This document shows, one piece after another, positions 1 to 11,769 of a stretch of DNA of 64,000 nucleotides. Within the stretch, counting starts at the first letter, position 1; each line of letters opens with the position of its first letter. A model generated the notes under the pieces. That model saw only the letters and a program-made list of their open reading frames with translations, made no database searches and was not told where the DNA came from. The translations under genes and the position numbers were made by a program. The stretch spans positions 248,001 through 312,000 of the forward strand of contig NAJO01000022.1 in the NCBI GenBank assembly GCA_002077065.1. The letters run 5' to 3'. This stretch comes from Cryoendolithus antarcticus. Taxonomy: Eukaryota; Ascomycota; Dothideomycetes; Cladosporiales; Cladosporiaceae.

Positions 1-672
1 AGTGGACTCCGACCACCTCCGGCACCGTCAGCCTGATTCTTAGGAGTGGTGCGAGCAGTGACCTCAACAAAGGCACCACCATCGCTTGTACGGCCACTCT
101 AGATTCAGTTCTGACGCACTCCAGCTACTGACAAACATCCTAGCCAACATTCAGAACAGCGGCAGCTACGCATTCAATATTCCCAGCGACGTGACGCGAG
201 GCTCGGACTACACTGTTGAGATCGTGGACGATTCGGATAGCAGCGTCTACAACTTCACGCCCTACTTCGTCATCGAGAGCACCAACACCGTCGCCAGCTC
301 TACCGGCGCACTCACCTCCGGCGCGCCAACAGGCTCTGTCAGCTTGTCCACCGCTTCCGCAACAGACAGCGCGACAGGCGTGACAGCCTCGAGCACCGTG
401 TCCGGATCCGCTACATCGGCCGGAACCGCTTCTACTGGTAGGTCCAACGCAATACGCAGTGACTGTGCATATGACAAGGCTAACAATGTGTCCCAGGCTC
501 CACCACAGGCAGCGCATCCAGCTCCGGCTCGATGAGCACGCGTGCTTCTTCCGCGACCTCTGCTACCGCATCTGGAGCCGTTCTGACCTCAAGCTCAGCC
601 GCTGCGGGCGCACGCCAGACCGCGATGGCCGGCATGCTTGGCATTGTCGCTCTTGGTGCGATGGCTTTGTAG
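1..672 (+). CDS. Kre9/Knh1-like Ser/Thr-rich GPI-anchored cell wall protein, 5' end missing
   Basis: This is the 3' part of a gene that starts before the window. Exons are 3-87, 144-437 and 509-672, with introns 88-143 and 438-508 (GT-AG). Joining them restores one frame, from a W-x-P-T-x-SG-x-V start through NSGSYAFNIPSDV and GSDYTVEIVDDSD to FVIEST. That pattern is the Kre9/Knh1-like repeat of Ser-Thr-rich GPI-anchored fungal wall proteins. After it comes a long Ser/Thr/Ala/Gly stretch, a typical O-glycosylated stalk. The protein ends in a small-residue segment and a hydrophobic tail (MLGIVALGAMAL) directly before the stop, as expected for a GPI-attachment signal. The signal peptide must lie upstream of the window. 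Role is inferred from the family: a cell-surface protein tied to beta-glucan assembly or wall structure. The first intron is supported by exact restoration of the conserved IASNIQNSGSY block. Confidence 0.82.
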
Positions 673-1289
673 AGTAAGAAGAGCGCACCGACTGGGAGCA
701 GGAAAGGGACTACTGCAATGGCTGGTAAAAAGTTGGGCATTTTGCGCATAGCGGGTGGGCATCTTTCAGCATCTAGGCCAGAATAATGTTGTTGGATCAA
801 GGGAGCTGGGAATGCAGCCAGTATCGAACAAGTGACCACAAAATTCCCAAGAAACATGATGTGAAGCTGTGTATCCTCGTGGCCTGCGGCAGGCGCGACC
901 AGTGCGACCCACTCTAAACTTGACATCACCTCATCTCTATCAAGCAAATGCTAGCAAATCGTAGTGCAGTTGTATTGCCAGCAGCACAGTCGAACCGCTT
1001 CAACATACTGTCGCACGCATGATGAGACGCCATGACTTTTCATGCAGGTAGCCTGCATGGGCGGGCGTCTGTAGCGTTGTGAGCGTGCATTAGATCAAAA
1101 GCTGACCGACCGGTAACTTTGCCATCGCTTGTGAACCATACGCAGCCCTCTGTGTGATCTTCTTGATAGGCTACCATGATTCTCAAGAGCCGATGATATC
1201 GCATACAAATCGCCGTATGACCGAGTATATGCACATGAGGACGAGGCCGACTGGTCGATAACATCAGGGATCCCAGCCACGCTGGGACG
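673..1289. other. Intergenic, 617 bp
   Basis: This stretch holds the 3' flank of the GPI-protein gene and the upstream region of the CorA-like gene. I see no convincing gene, RNA or repeat. Short open frames on both strands lack family features. Confidence 0.6.
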
Positions 1290-2823
1290 ATGAAGTCTGC
1301 ATTGAAGTCTCCGACTACGCCCACACGCCCCACTATCTCACCTCCAACTCCCCTCCGGAAGTTCGAGATCTCGGACTCGAAGCTAGAGCACAATAACTGG
1401 CGTTTTCCCTCCCCGATAAGGCTGAAGCCGCTCCGAGAACTCGACGATGAAGACTTCTTGACTCACCACAAGATTGACCGGAGCTATGATTCTTCCACAG
1501 TCCGCTTCAAACTACTCGTCGCAGACCCACCACTCACGCGGTCCAATGATGAGATCCCACCTTATCCTCTGCCGGCGGCTGTTGAGGAAATACTGGAGAA
1601 GCAGCGCTGGATTTCAGACGAGTATGAGCACCTTTGGCAGCGAGATAGTGGCGGAAGCACGACTTTACTAGCCCATGGGGTCTTGACCTTCTTACTGCAG
1701 ACTCCTAGAGATGGAGGGAGCTTCTGCAGCCTTTCGCTCGTGAATCGCGAGAGGAACCACTGTGGAGGATTGTACGTCGCAGACGAGACCTACGCTATCG
1801 ATGGGTTGTTGGAAGACGTCGTCTACCTCAATCGCCATCCCAAGGTACCCAGAGATTTTGCTGTGCTCCCATTCCAGATCCTGACGAGACATGTCGACGA
1901 AACGCTGCGCCAGGTGCAGAAGCTTTCGAGAGATATCACGGCGACTGAGCTGCGGCTCCTCGAAGGCGAGATTGACCTTGAGGAGAATGGAGATTACAAG
2001 GTCCTAAATAAGTTCAACCTTGAGCATCTGCGATTACAGCGACGTTCCAATTTCGAGCTCGAGCTAGAGCAGAACTTGGTCAAGTACATGAACGAGTATC
2101 ACTCCATGTGGGCTGTGTTATGGGAAGGCGGCACCTCGTACATCGAGGATATGCATGATAAGATTGAGCAGCAGGTGAGGTATTCGCAGCAGGTAAAGTT
2201 GGATTTGGAGATGATTCCGAGGCGGATTAAGAACCAGTCGAAGACGGCGAGTGAGCTCCTCTCTACATCGGTGACCTTAGCTGATCGTAATTACAGATCA
2301 CGAACTTCATCATGCAGCGAGATAACAAGCTCAACATCGAGCTTGCGCATAGTTCGCGCAAGATCGCAGAGGAGAGTCGACGAGACAACCTGCTCAACAT
2401 CGAGATAGCGAAGGCTACTGCGCAAGTAGCAGAGGAAACTCGGCAGGACAGCGCGGCAATGAAGACTATTGCAGTGCTCACGCTGACCTTCCTACCCGGT
2501 ACCGCGATAGCAGTAAGTAACGGCTCCATTGTTCAGATGATTGTCTCGAGTCGTGTGTTCCTTCGCTAACCTCTCTTCAGAGCTTCTTCAGTATGAACAA
2601 TGCCTTCAACTTCGATCCGGGGCCGGACGAGAAAATGGTTGCGCCATATTTGTGGATATTCTTTGCCGTGACAGTACCGATTACCATCGGAGTCTACATC
2701 TTCTGGGTCTGGTGGTTCAGGACTACTCAGGGTAGGTATAAGCAGAGACACGAAGAGGGGCTCAAGGACGTAGAGAAGGAATTAAAGATGAGGATGAGGA
2801 CTGCGACAGCAATGACTTGGTGA
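1290..2823 (+). CDS. CorA-like Mg2+ transporter-type membrane protein
   Basis: Proposed exons are 1290-2246, 2297-2512 and 2581-2823, giving 471 residues. The N-terminal two thirds is soluble and helical with charged coiled segments. Near the C-terminus come QRDNKLNIELAH, a run of amphipathic helix, then AMKTIAVLTLTFLPGTAIASFFSM and a second hydrophobic span, YLWIFFAVTVPITIGVYIFW. This is the usual layout of fungal CorA-like proteins: a long stalk helix and two membrane spans. The loop carries no GMN motif, so metal transport cannot be assumed. The first intron is only consistent as a GC-AG intron, 2247-2296. A GT donor at 2251 joined to the same acceptor gives an early stop. The second intron, 2513-2580, is GTAAGT...CAG. 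The ATG at 1290 is the first in frame. Many fungal relatives neighbour HET genes, as here, but no functional link is shown. Confidence 0.82.
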
Positions 2824-3274
2824 GGACCGCCGTCACACGGCCTTTGAATCGTTATGCACTGAGGAATACACACTTCAATACATCCGAAAAGGATTCTAGA
2901 TTTGGCAAGTCCGGCGGGTTGTACCTTCCTGTTTGTGCCCATTGTAAGTGAACAAAGAGACCGTGTCGTGCCACACCCGTCGCGCGTCATGTCACGGCCA
3001 TGATAGACACCGAAGCATGCCGTCCATATAATGCGTATGCCTTGCAGCGACTCCTTGCAGCATGTATCGATGTGATGGTGGCGGAGTACAGAGATACCCC
3101 CTCGTGAATGTTTCGCGAGGCGCAGCTGGTGGTCTGAGAGCGGGCACAGCTGAGGACGTCTTGGCCGCATTGGGGGCTGTAAGGGTACTTGTATATGTTC
3201 ACCTCGCTTCGCCTTTGTCGTCATGTCTACTCTGAAGATCGCTGTCCGACTGGACGCGACGAGGAACTCGAGAG
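2824..3274. other. Intergenic, 451 bp
   Basis: This is the 3' flank of the CorA-like gene and the promoter region of the J-domain/HET gene. No further gene or repeat was seen. Confidence 0.6.
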
Positions 3275-6200
3275 ATGGACCTCTGGACATTGCCGCCGGA
3301 TCCTTTCAAGGCGCTGGGACTGGAGCGATCGGCTTCGCACCAGGAAATCAAGAGCAGGTACTACTTCCTTGCGCGGAGGTATCACCCTAATCGGAACCAT
3401 GGAACACATGGGCCGTTGACGGGTGATAAGACATTTGGAACCTACTTCACGAGGATTAACGAGGCATGGACAATCCTGTCGAGTCCAGTGCGAAAGCGCC
3501 GGTATCTGGAGATGGTGGAGCTCGTGGAGCTTCAGGACGAGGTCGAAACTACGCACATGGAGCTCGAGTTTGCGGATCGCGAGGCGTCGGGTTCAGAGGA
3601 TTGGTCTTCGAGTGACGCGGAGGACTACGATATGACCCACTTGTCTTCTATTAGCAGAGCTCGAAGTCCCGCGCCGGGTACTCCGCCAGTCAGTCATGTT
3701 TCCGATGGGCCGGCAACAGAACACAGTCCAACGAGTCCGAGCGCAGATGGAACACGAGGCAGAGCAATGGGGAGATGGCAATCGTTTCTCGCCGCCGGCA
3801 AGGCTCAAGTCAGCGCGAGGAACGAAGCACACCAAGCGACCATGCGGCGGAAGAAGCTTCATAAGTACAAGCGGAGGGAGCTCGACTTCTTCTGCGAGTA
3901 CAGGGATGCAATGGTCGCGAAGATCGAGGCTGAAATGGAAGCTGAGCGGAGACGCGAGCAGTACGAGACGCTCAAGTGGAAGAGACAGAAGATTGAAATC
4001 CCTATACCCACGAGTATCGGCCGGCGTGTGCGCAAGGCTCAGCAGATGCACAAGGTCGTGAATATCTTCAAGTCTTCTGCTAGAGCAGCTCCTCCTTCGT
4101 CACCTCTACAGCGGAAGCCTACGCTCAGCCTTCGGGCACACGTACTGAGTAGCAATGACGCACCACGCGGCGGCGAATTCCTGACAGTTAGTAGCCCAAG
4201 TATGATGCGCGGGCCATCCAATTCGGACTGGAAGGGCTACAGTAGCGATGTAAGCGGTGACCAAACGAGTAGCGATGACAACGGGATCTATCCTGTTGAA
4301 CGGAGGTCACTTCGATCACCATCTGCTGTGGCCCGCAGAAGGATGCCACATCCAAACATAGAGCAGGCACCACCTTCGCGAGCTACGCCGCCTCCCACGC
4401 CACCCTCGGAGCTTCAGCAGAACGGGAATGGCAAGCATGTTGACGACGTGACATTCGCTATGCTCGTAAAGCGACCAACAGGATTCGAAGGCCACGATTG
4501 CAACGAGGACGCAGACTCAGCTTCACAAGGCTCGAGCCTGAGTCGATCCACCTCACCACGCCGTCCCCTCAATACATGCCGCGACTTGATACGCTACAAA
4601 TTCAGCAACGACACAGATGCCGGTCCAGGAGGTTCGAAGCACCGCCGTGTGAGGTCCGCACCAGGCCAGGTCTCGTTCGTCAACGACTCTGACCCTGATC
4701 TTCGTCTGTCAGTTCCTGCGGGACCAATGCTGCGGATCAAGACTGTGGGCAAGCTGAGGTTCCCGGACCATATTCCACACGCGAACGTACATCTTATCCC
4801 ATCGTTCGAGGAATACAAGCTGCTTAAGCCTCCGCCAGAAACAGATGCCAATCCGGACCAGCTTCTGGAGAGGCTGCATGCGTTGGATGAGCAAGTCGCA
4901 GGTCGCTTCATGATCAAACCAGACATTAAGAACATCTTCAAGTTCCGTCTCATCTGTCATGGGCCTGCAAAGTTGCACCCGAAGCATGGATCGTTCATCG
5001 CCTTGAGCTACCGCCGGCGTCTAATCGTGAAGAAACATGTCGACCACTTCAGTCTGCCTCTAGACAAGGAAATGCTGCAAGCAGTCTGGGATGAGCGAAT
5101 CGCAGAGGACGAGGGCTTGTGGGTCGATCAGATATGTATTGACCAAGGTAGTGATGATGAGAAGTCCACCTCGATGTCAGCAATGGACATGGTCTACAGA
5201 AGTGCACGCTTAGTAGTAGTCGTGCTGGACGATGTCGACCTCAAAGAACATGAAGGTGTGGTACTGGAGAATCATGCGCGTGCCTACGAGAACATGAAAA
5301 AGGTCGCTGCTGGCAAACGCTTCCGACGACAAGAGCCACCATTTCTTGAAGGCGGAGGCAAAGCTCTGCTTAGAGTGCTGCAGAAAGTACTCTCCTCATC
5401 GTGGTTTCGACGAGCGTGGTGCAGACACGAGATGAGACTAGGTACGTGGAGTTTGTCACTGCCATAGATAGGTCCAGGCTGACAGTTTCTGTAGCGCGCG
5501 ACCACTTGTTTCTGCTTCCATGTCACACCAGTGGCTCGTTCAGACAGAGTGTCATAAGGCTGACAAGCTCGTGCATCGCACATCTCCTTGCGCTCGCAAT
5601 CGAGGTACCATTCGACGCCAATATCGAGCTGCTGAAGCCAGCGCTCCATGCCTTCTTCCGAGACCGGACAGAGCCATCTGCAAGTGGCACTGACTTTGCT
5701 GCGCATCACGGCAATTTTACCACGGTCGTTGCTGAAGTCTTCGGCATGGAGACTGGTGGTGATCCACGGTTGCCTGCCAAACAGCGAGAAGCCGATGCAC
5801 TACGAGATAAGGTGTCGATTATCCTGAACACAATGGAGTGCGGTCTAGCATTGAGACCCGAGCTTCGATCGTCGCACGCGGTTCTGTCGAAGCAGGAGTG
5901 CTACTACTCACTGCTGATGCTAGCCCTCGCCGCACGCGATCCAGGCGCACTCTGTTCCGTCGGCAAGCCTATGATACTGCCACCACCAGAGGAAGGCTAT
6001 CTCCAAAGTGTCGTCAGCTTCCTCTTCGAACCCACCAATGTCGACGCTGGCCTGAACAACTACCGCACCCTCAATAGATTGCCTGCAGACTCGCATATCA
6101 CCTGCCACATAGCGGAGAGCGGCGAGCACTTCATTAATCTTGATCTAAAGTTCCTGCGTCCCGACAATCCACATCCGCCTGGCGACTCTACAGACGACAT

Positions 6201-6852
6201 GACGCTAGCACGCTCCTTCATGGAAACCTGCGAGGCTAAGAAGGTCGGGAGACAACGCAAGCGCTACCTCATACACGACACTACAGCAAATGAGAACTTT
6301 GGCCCAATGCGTGAGATCTACATCGAAACCCTGGCCTGCGTGTTCGCTTGCGGGCCAGACTGGATGCGCTCAGTCTGTCAACGCTATGGCGTTTCGCGCT
6401 ATCGTGAAGACCTAGTCTTCGCGTTCTACCTCATGGTCAGCCTACGTACCATGAATAACCGTTGGCCGCCAACAGAATGGGCGGAGCAAGCCGCGTCCTT
6501 CATTATGGACTTCGTGAACTTCCTGGTCATTCGAGGCATGCCGCGGCGGCAGCTGACGAAGCCTGAGAAGTGGCGGCCTGTGAGGCTGAGGGTCCCAGGC
6601 AACGGTCAGATCCTGACATTCTGTCCAGCGGAGGTGGATGTGCAGCCTGTGGTTCCTACGGTGCTCCTGGATGCAGACTACGTGCATCTGGCAAGACTGT
6701 GGCTCGTCATGCCAAGGCCGAAAGGGATCGGGTGGACGCTGGTGGGCAAGTCGGTCATGTTCAGTGACGATGCAGCATTGGCGTCGGTCAGCGCTGACGA
6801 TGGCATGTTGCGGGTGCAACAGAGAGTGTCTGGACGAGGCGGAGTTCGGTGA
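3275..6852 (+). CDS. J-domain / heterokaryon-incompatibility (HET) domain fusion protein
   Basis: Exons are 3275-5441 and 5495-6852 (intron 53 nt, GTACGT...TAG), giving 1174 residues. Residues about 9-80 form a J-domain: DPFKALGLERSASHQEIKSRY, then YHPNRN, then FTRINEAWTILSSPVRKRRY. The invariant HPD tripeptide reads HPN (residues 37-39), which in known J-proteins would abolish Hsp70 ATPase stimulation. A long charged, Ser/Pro-rich linker with a basic coiled segment (about 185-260) follows. Residues about 560-730 carry HET signatures: FIALSYRRRL, LWVDQICIDQ near 614, and MVYRSARLVVVVLDD, then SSSWFRRAWCRHEMRL across the exon junction. The last 450 residues form the variable C-terminal part common in HET proteins. 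HET proteins act in fungal self/non-self recognition and programmed cell death. Whether this one does is inference. The start is the first ATG preceding the J-domain. Confidence 0.85.
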
Positions 6853-7305
6853 TGGAAGAGAAGGATAGATACCCTGTACAATCTAGATTGCTGTATTGCC
6901 TGATTTGATTACCGAGAACCTATTGCATGCATTTCTTTAGCCTCACCTTCTTGTCCCAACCCACTTCACTACCATAGCGAAACTTACTCCATCACACATC
7001 AGCATTCTCCGCATGTGGATGTACACGACTACTTATGCTGTCCCGTGCTGCCAACCCGCTCCTCTCGGAGAAGGCTCGGATGCTGCCCCAGCTTGTCAGG
7101 TGCGATTCAGTGCGGGGCAAAGGTGTTCGTGAAGGTTTACGTTTGCTGGGCGGCCATCATAAAACACGCGGGTCTGGATCGCGGTTGACATTCAAGCTCC
7201 GAGATCCACGCGTGCGAGAGGTATCATAAGGCTTCGAAGAAGCTCGAGGTGAGAACACTTTCATTCTATCGGGCATCGCAAGCTTCAAAAGCGTGACACG
7301 AAAAG
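6853..7305. other. Intergenic, 453 bp
   Basis: This stretch is the 3' flank of the HET-type gene and the promoter of the P450 gene. Two CACGCG-type words occur near 7170-7215. I see no gene. Confidence 0.55.
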
Positions 7306-8882
7306 ATGTTTCTCTCTTTCCTCTTCACGCCATGGGCGCTGCTGGCCCTGCCTCTACTGTATTGGGTGCTTCCCTTCGTGCGCAACTGGTCCATCCAAAG
7401 CGTCCCTGGACCATTCCTGGCCAAGTTCACCAACCTCTGGTACATGTGGGAGTGCAGACATGGCCGTCGCTACATGACCGTGTACAAAGCCCACGAGCAG
7501 TATGGCAAGTTCGTCCGCATCACGCCAAATCAGGTCTCCATTGCAGATCCGGATGCCATCCCAATCGTCTACGGCCATGGCACCGGCTTCCTTAAGTCAG
7601 AGTACTACGACGCGTTTGTCTCCATCCAACGCGGTCTGTTCAACACCCGTGACAGGGCCGAGCACACACGTAAACGCAAAACCATCTCGCATACTTTCAG
7701 CGCCAAGAACGTTGGCGAGTTCGAACAGTACATTCACCACAATCTCGAGATGCTCACGACTCAGTGGGACAAATTGGTGAAGCAAGCTGGATCATCGGGT
7801 ACCTACCGCATGGACGCGCTGAATTGGTTCAACTACGTTGCCTTTGATATCATTGGTGATCTTGCATTCGGACAGCCATTCGGAATGCTCGAGAACGGTA
7901 GAGACATGGCTGAAGTGCGACTGAAGCCTGACGCTCCACCCACGTTCGCCCCAGCCATCGAGGTGCTGAACCGCCGCGGCGAAGTGAGCAATGCCATCGG
8001 CTGCCTACCTCAGATCAAGCCGTACGCAAAGTACATCCCAGATCCTTTCTTCTACAAAGGCGTAGCAGCCGTGCAGAACTTAGCAGGTATAGCTATCGCG
8101 CGTGTTAACCAGCGTCTCGACGCGGCTGAGCGGGGTGAAGTCACACGTGTGGACTTGCTGGCCCGCCTGATGGAGGGCAAGGACGAGAATGGAAACAAGC
8201 TCGGCCGCGCTGAGCTCACAGCTGAAGCTCTTACACAGCTCATTGCTGGCTCAGACACGACCTCGAATACCTCTTGCGCGCTGCTGTTCCACATGCTCAC
8301 TCATCCCGAGTGCGTCAAGAAGCTGCAAGCCGAACTCGACGAAGCGATTCCAGAGAATACGGTCCCGAAGTTTGCGCAAGTCAAAGATCTACCCTACCTG
8401 GACCACGTCATCCAGGAGACTCTCCGCATCCACAGCACGTCCAGCACTGGATTGCCTCGCGTGGTGCCGCCGGGACCGGGTGTTGAAGTCTGCGGCCGAC
8501 ACTTCCCACAAGGTGTCGTTTTGAGTGTGCCAGCATACACGATACATCACTCGAAGGAGATATGGGGCAAAGATGCGGATGAGTTCCGGCCGGAGAGATG
8601 GGAGAAAGTCACCGAGAAGCAGAAGAATGCATTTATTCCTTTCAGCTATGGGCCGAGGAGTTGTGTTGGCAGGAACGTGGCCGAGGTGAGCTACGCTTCA
8701 ATGTGCCGGAGCAGCCGAAGAGCTTACTGACAATCTCATAGATGGAGCTTGCGCTCATCGTCTCGACCGTGTTCCGCAGGTATGAGTTCGAGCTGTATCA
8801 GGACAAACTGGAGACGAGGGAGGGTTTCTTGCGCAAGCCGTTAGGACTGGAAGTGGGCTTGCGGAGGAGAAAGCAGTCTTGA
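7306..8882 (+). CDS. bphA: Cytochrome P450, CYP53 family benzoate 4-monooxygenase
   Basis: Exons are 7306-8685 and 8742-8882 (intron 56 nt), giving 506 residues, normal for the family. An N-terminal membrane anchor spans about residues 5-26. The I-helix oxygen-binding motif AGSDTTS starts near residue 314, the ExxR motif (ETLR) is at 371-374, and the heme loop FSYGPRSCVGRN is at 446-457 with Cys453 as ligand. The blocks YGHGTGFLKSEYYDAFVSI, RGLFNTRDRAEHTRKRK and LNWFNYVAFDIIGDLAFG are characteristic of CYP53. Members are ER-bound enzymes that para-hydroxylate benzoate to 4-hydroxybenzoate, feeding the beta-ketoadipate route and detoxifying plant aromatic acids. The intron falls just after the heme loop and the frame is restored at MELALIVSTVFRRYEFEL. 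Substrate is assigned by family resemblance. No other pathway gene is adjacent. Confidence 0.92.
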
Positions 8883-9275
8883 AAATGGGCTGTATGAAGA
8901 GTGCTCAGAAAGCTTACGTTTCATCACCCCTGTATAGTCGACAATATAGTCAAGTGTTTACATATCATTTCGGCTTCATTACCTGCTTCTGCGAACAGTG
9001 CGCTGACTGCATTTTGAGGCCCGAGAACATGTAGTTATCTTGGTCATTCTAGAGCTCGCCTCTGCAGCTCAATCGCGGGCATGAGAGCCTTCGAGTAGCT
9101 TTGCTCGGGCGTAGGGAAGCTTGTCATGGGTCGCCTCCGACAGAGCATTAACTGCAGCATCTTGAAATGATCAACCGTCATGCATTTTGCGCTTCCATTC
9201 AGGACACCTCACGCGACAAGCCCTTCCAAAAGCAGAAGAATTGATTGGGAACGAGAGGAGATAGTTGAGCTCACC
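8883..9275. other. Intergenic, 393 bp
   Basis: This is the 3' flank of the P450 gene and upstream region of the thioredoxin-like gene. An in-frame upstream ATG at 9180 exists but encodes a Ser/Arg-rich lead with no family resemblance, so I treat it as untranslated. Confidence 0.5.
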
Positions 9276-9620
9276 ATGCCGCCCTCAAACCTGACCCTCG
9301 TCGAAGACCGCCCGACCCACGACCGCCTCATCGCCCACGCCCACAACTCGTCACAGCCAACAGTCCTCTACGTCTCCAACTCGTCCCTCCCAGCCTGCAA
9401 AGCTTTCGCACCTAAGCTAGAAGCTCTAGCTGAGCGGACACCCGAAGTGCAATTTCTGGTCGTGGAGTTCTGCACGGAGACCAGTGACTTGTTCAAGTTC
9501 GCGCCAAATCAACTGCCTGTGCTTGTGCTGGTGAAGGGCTGGTGGGCGAGGACTATTATGGGGGCTGATCTGGGAGAGCTGGAAAGGGGGGTGAAAGGGA
9601 TGTTGGAGGAGGGGAAGTGA
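9276..9620 (+). CDS. Thioredoxin-fold protein with incomplete active site
   Basis: The gene is a single exon, 114 residues from the ATG at 9276. An in-frame ATG at 9180 would add 32 unalike residues. The fold is suggested by TVLYVSNSSLPACKAFAPKL (beta strand, active-site loop, helix), VQFLVVEF, and NQLPVLVLVKG with the cis-proline, then a C-terminal helix. In thioredoxins the loop reads WCGPCK. Here the first cysteine position is serine and only the second (PACK) remains, so a dithiol exchange cycle is not possible by itself. The length equals a single thioredoxin domain. It may be a non-redox or monothiol-type relative acting as a chaperone or binding module. The function is unknown. Confidence 0.68.
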   Translation: MPPSNLTLVEDRPTHDRLIAHAHNSSQPTVLYVSNSSLPACKAFAPKLEALAERTPEVQFLVVEFCTETSDLFKFAPNQLPVLVLVKGWWARTIMGADLGELERGVKGMLEEGK

Positions 9621-9890
9621 TGAGGCTGGAAAGAAGTCTTGCTCGTTATGTCTCAGCAAGAACGACCTCAGACCTCGCTTTTCACCCTTGATCTCATGCA
9701 CTGCGGCAACAGCAATCCAACCTCATGGCGATAGGAGGTGTGAGACGATAGAAACATTGTTTCCTTGGCGAGCAAACAGGCAAAGAATCATGTAGAGTTC
9801 TTTGGACAACGCAGCCAATCCCAAAATCTGTCCTCTCGCTTTTCCAGTCATCAAGCTTACAACATCACATTTTTCTGCCCTCCCTTCGCG

Positions 9891-10542
<652 letters not shown>

Positions 10543-10923
10543 GTTGATGCAGGGGAAAGACCGTGACGATTGGACCTTGCTATGTGTGAGGCCGCCAATG
10601 TAACGTCCCTTGGTCATAGCCAAGCTCAGAGGTCTAGCGGCGGACATCTGTGACCAATCTAGACGCATCGACAGACATGGATCATATGGATACAGTCACC
10701 GGATGGGACGAGGCACAAGGACGAAGGCTATATGCGAAAGGTGATCTGCTACTTCAATGTTTCGATTTCGTATTTGCTATGCTACCTCACTACTCGGAAC
10801 GCCCGTGAATGAACGCCATGGGTGTATTGACATTACCCTCAGCAAGCAGGCTACCAGCGCTGCCTTGCAAGACCAGAGCATCCCCGAAACTACCTCAATG
10901 AAGCTCCCTCAAGATCTCTCTGC
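10543..10923. other. Intergenic between convergent genes, 381 bp
   Basis: The 3' flanks of cytidine deaminase (+) and the secreted GPI-type gene (-) meet here. No gene, RNA or repeat was recognised. Confidence 0.6.
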
Positions 10924-11626
10924 TTAAGCCAAGATCGCGAACAGCCCAAGAAGAGCAGCACCGATCACACCAGCCTGGACAGCGAGAACACCAGCGCCGC
11001 TCGTCGACTGGGTAGGAGCAGCGGCACCAGCAGTGCTTGAGCCAGTCGCCGAGGCACCAGCAGCTGAAGAAGCACCAGCGCTAGTTGGCCCAGCAACAAC
11101 GCTCGTCGTCATGCCGCCAGTGGGGGCAACAACGGGCGCAGTGCCGTTACCGCCGGATGGGTAAGGAGCCGGGACGACTGGTGCGGCCGAGCTCATGGGA
11201 ACAGGAGCGACGACGGTGCTGTTCATTGGCACCGGAGCCATGGCCGGGGCGCTGGATGGGAGAGGAATGACGGATGTAGTGTACGCAGCGGCGGAAGACT
11301 CGACTGGTGCAGCGGTGGAGTAGCCTGGGGCGGCGGGGGAGGTTGTCACTGCCGCGGGAGGAGTAGAGGTCGCGGTAGGAGCAGCGGGCGCAGTGTATGG
11401 GACGGGAGCTGTGGGTGCTTGGACTTGGCCTTTGGGTAATGATGTTAGCATTCTATGCAAGAACGATATCATTTTCTCGTTACTCACCATCCGAGATCTG
11501 GCTGGCTACGTAGGCAGCGGAAGAGCTCTCATAGCTCTGCGGCCAAGTGTCGCGGTTGAAGTTCGAGCCATCCGCAACGGCGAGCGCGCCGGCAGCGAAG
11601 GCGAAGACGAAGGTAGCGGAACGCAT
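10924..11626 (-). CDS. Secreted Pro/Ala/Ser-rich protein with GPI-type tail
   Basis: Exons on the minus strand are 11626-11488 and 11429-10924 with a 58-nt GTGAGT...AAG intron, giving 214 residues. A clear signal peptide opens the protein (MRSATFVFAFAAGALAVA). A short mature N-terminus with DTWPQSYESS follows, then a long low-complexity Pro/Ala/Ser/Thr/Val region. It ends in a hydrophobic tail (VLAVQAGVIGAALLGLFAILA) immediately before the stop, matching a GPI-attachment signal. It has few cysteines and no catalytic motif. It is probably a glycosylated wall or surface protein. I do not recognise a named family. Three direct GAGGAATG words, which read CATTCCTC on the gene's strand, lie 66-144 bp upstream of the ATG. 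Confidence 0.8.
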
Positions 11627-11691
11627 CTTTGCTGAGTTGTAGGTTGGTAGTGGTCTGATTAAAGGTATCTGTTCTTGATCTTGTCTGAAGC

Positions 11692-11769
11692 GAGGAATGA
11701 GTGTCTTGTAGCGAAGTGAAAGTCGGTTGAGGCTGGGTTGAGGAATGTGGAGAGAAGCGCTGAGGAATG
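11692..11769 (-). promoter_or_regulatory. Three CATTCCTC repeats, candidate TEA/ATTS (AbaA/Tec1) sites
   Basis: The 8-mer CATTCCTC (gene strand) occurs at 11699-11692, 11747-11740 and 11769-11762, all in the same orientation upstream of the secreted-protein start at 11626. CATTCY is the published core of fungal TEA/ATTS-domain regulators such as AbaA. The assignment to a regulator is inference. Confidence 0.4.

Noticed and set aside
9180..9275. Upstream in-frame ATG for the thioredoxin-like protein
   Set aside because: The added 32 residues are Ser/Arg-rich, not a clear targeting signal, and the domain starts right after the ATG at 9276.
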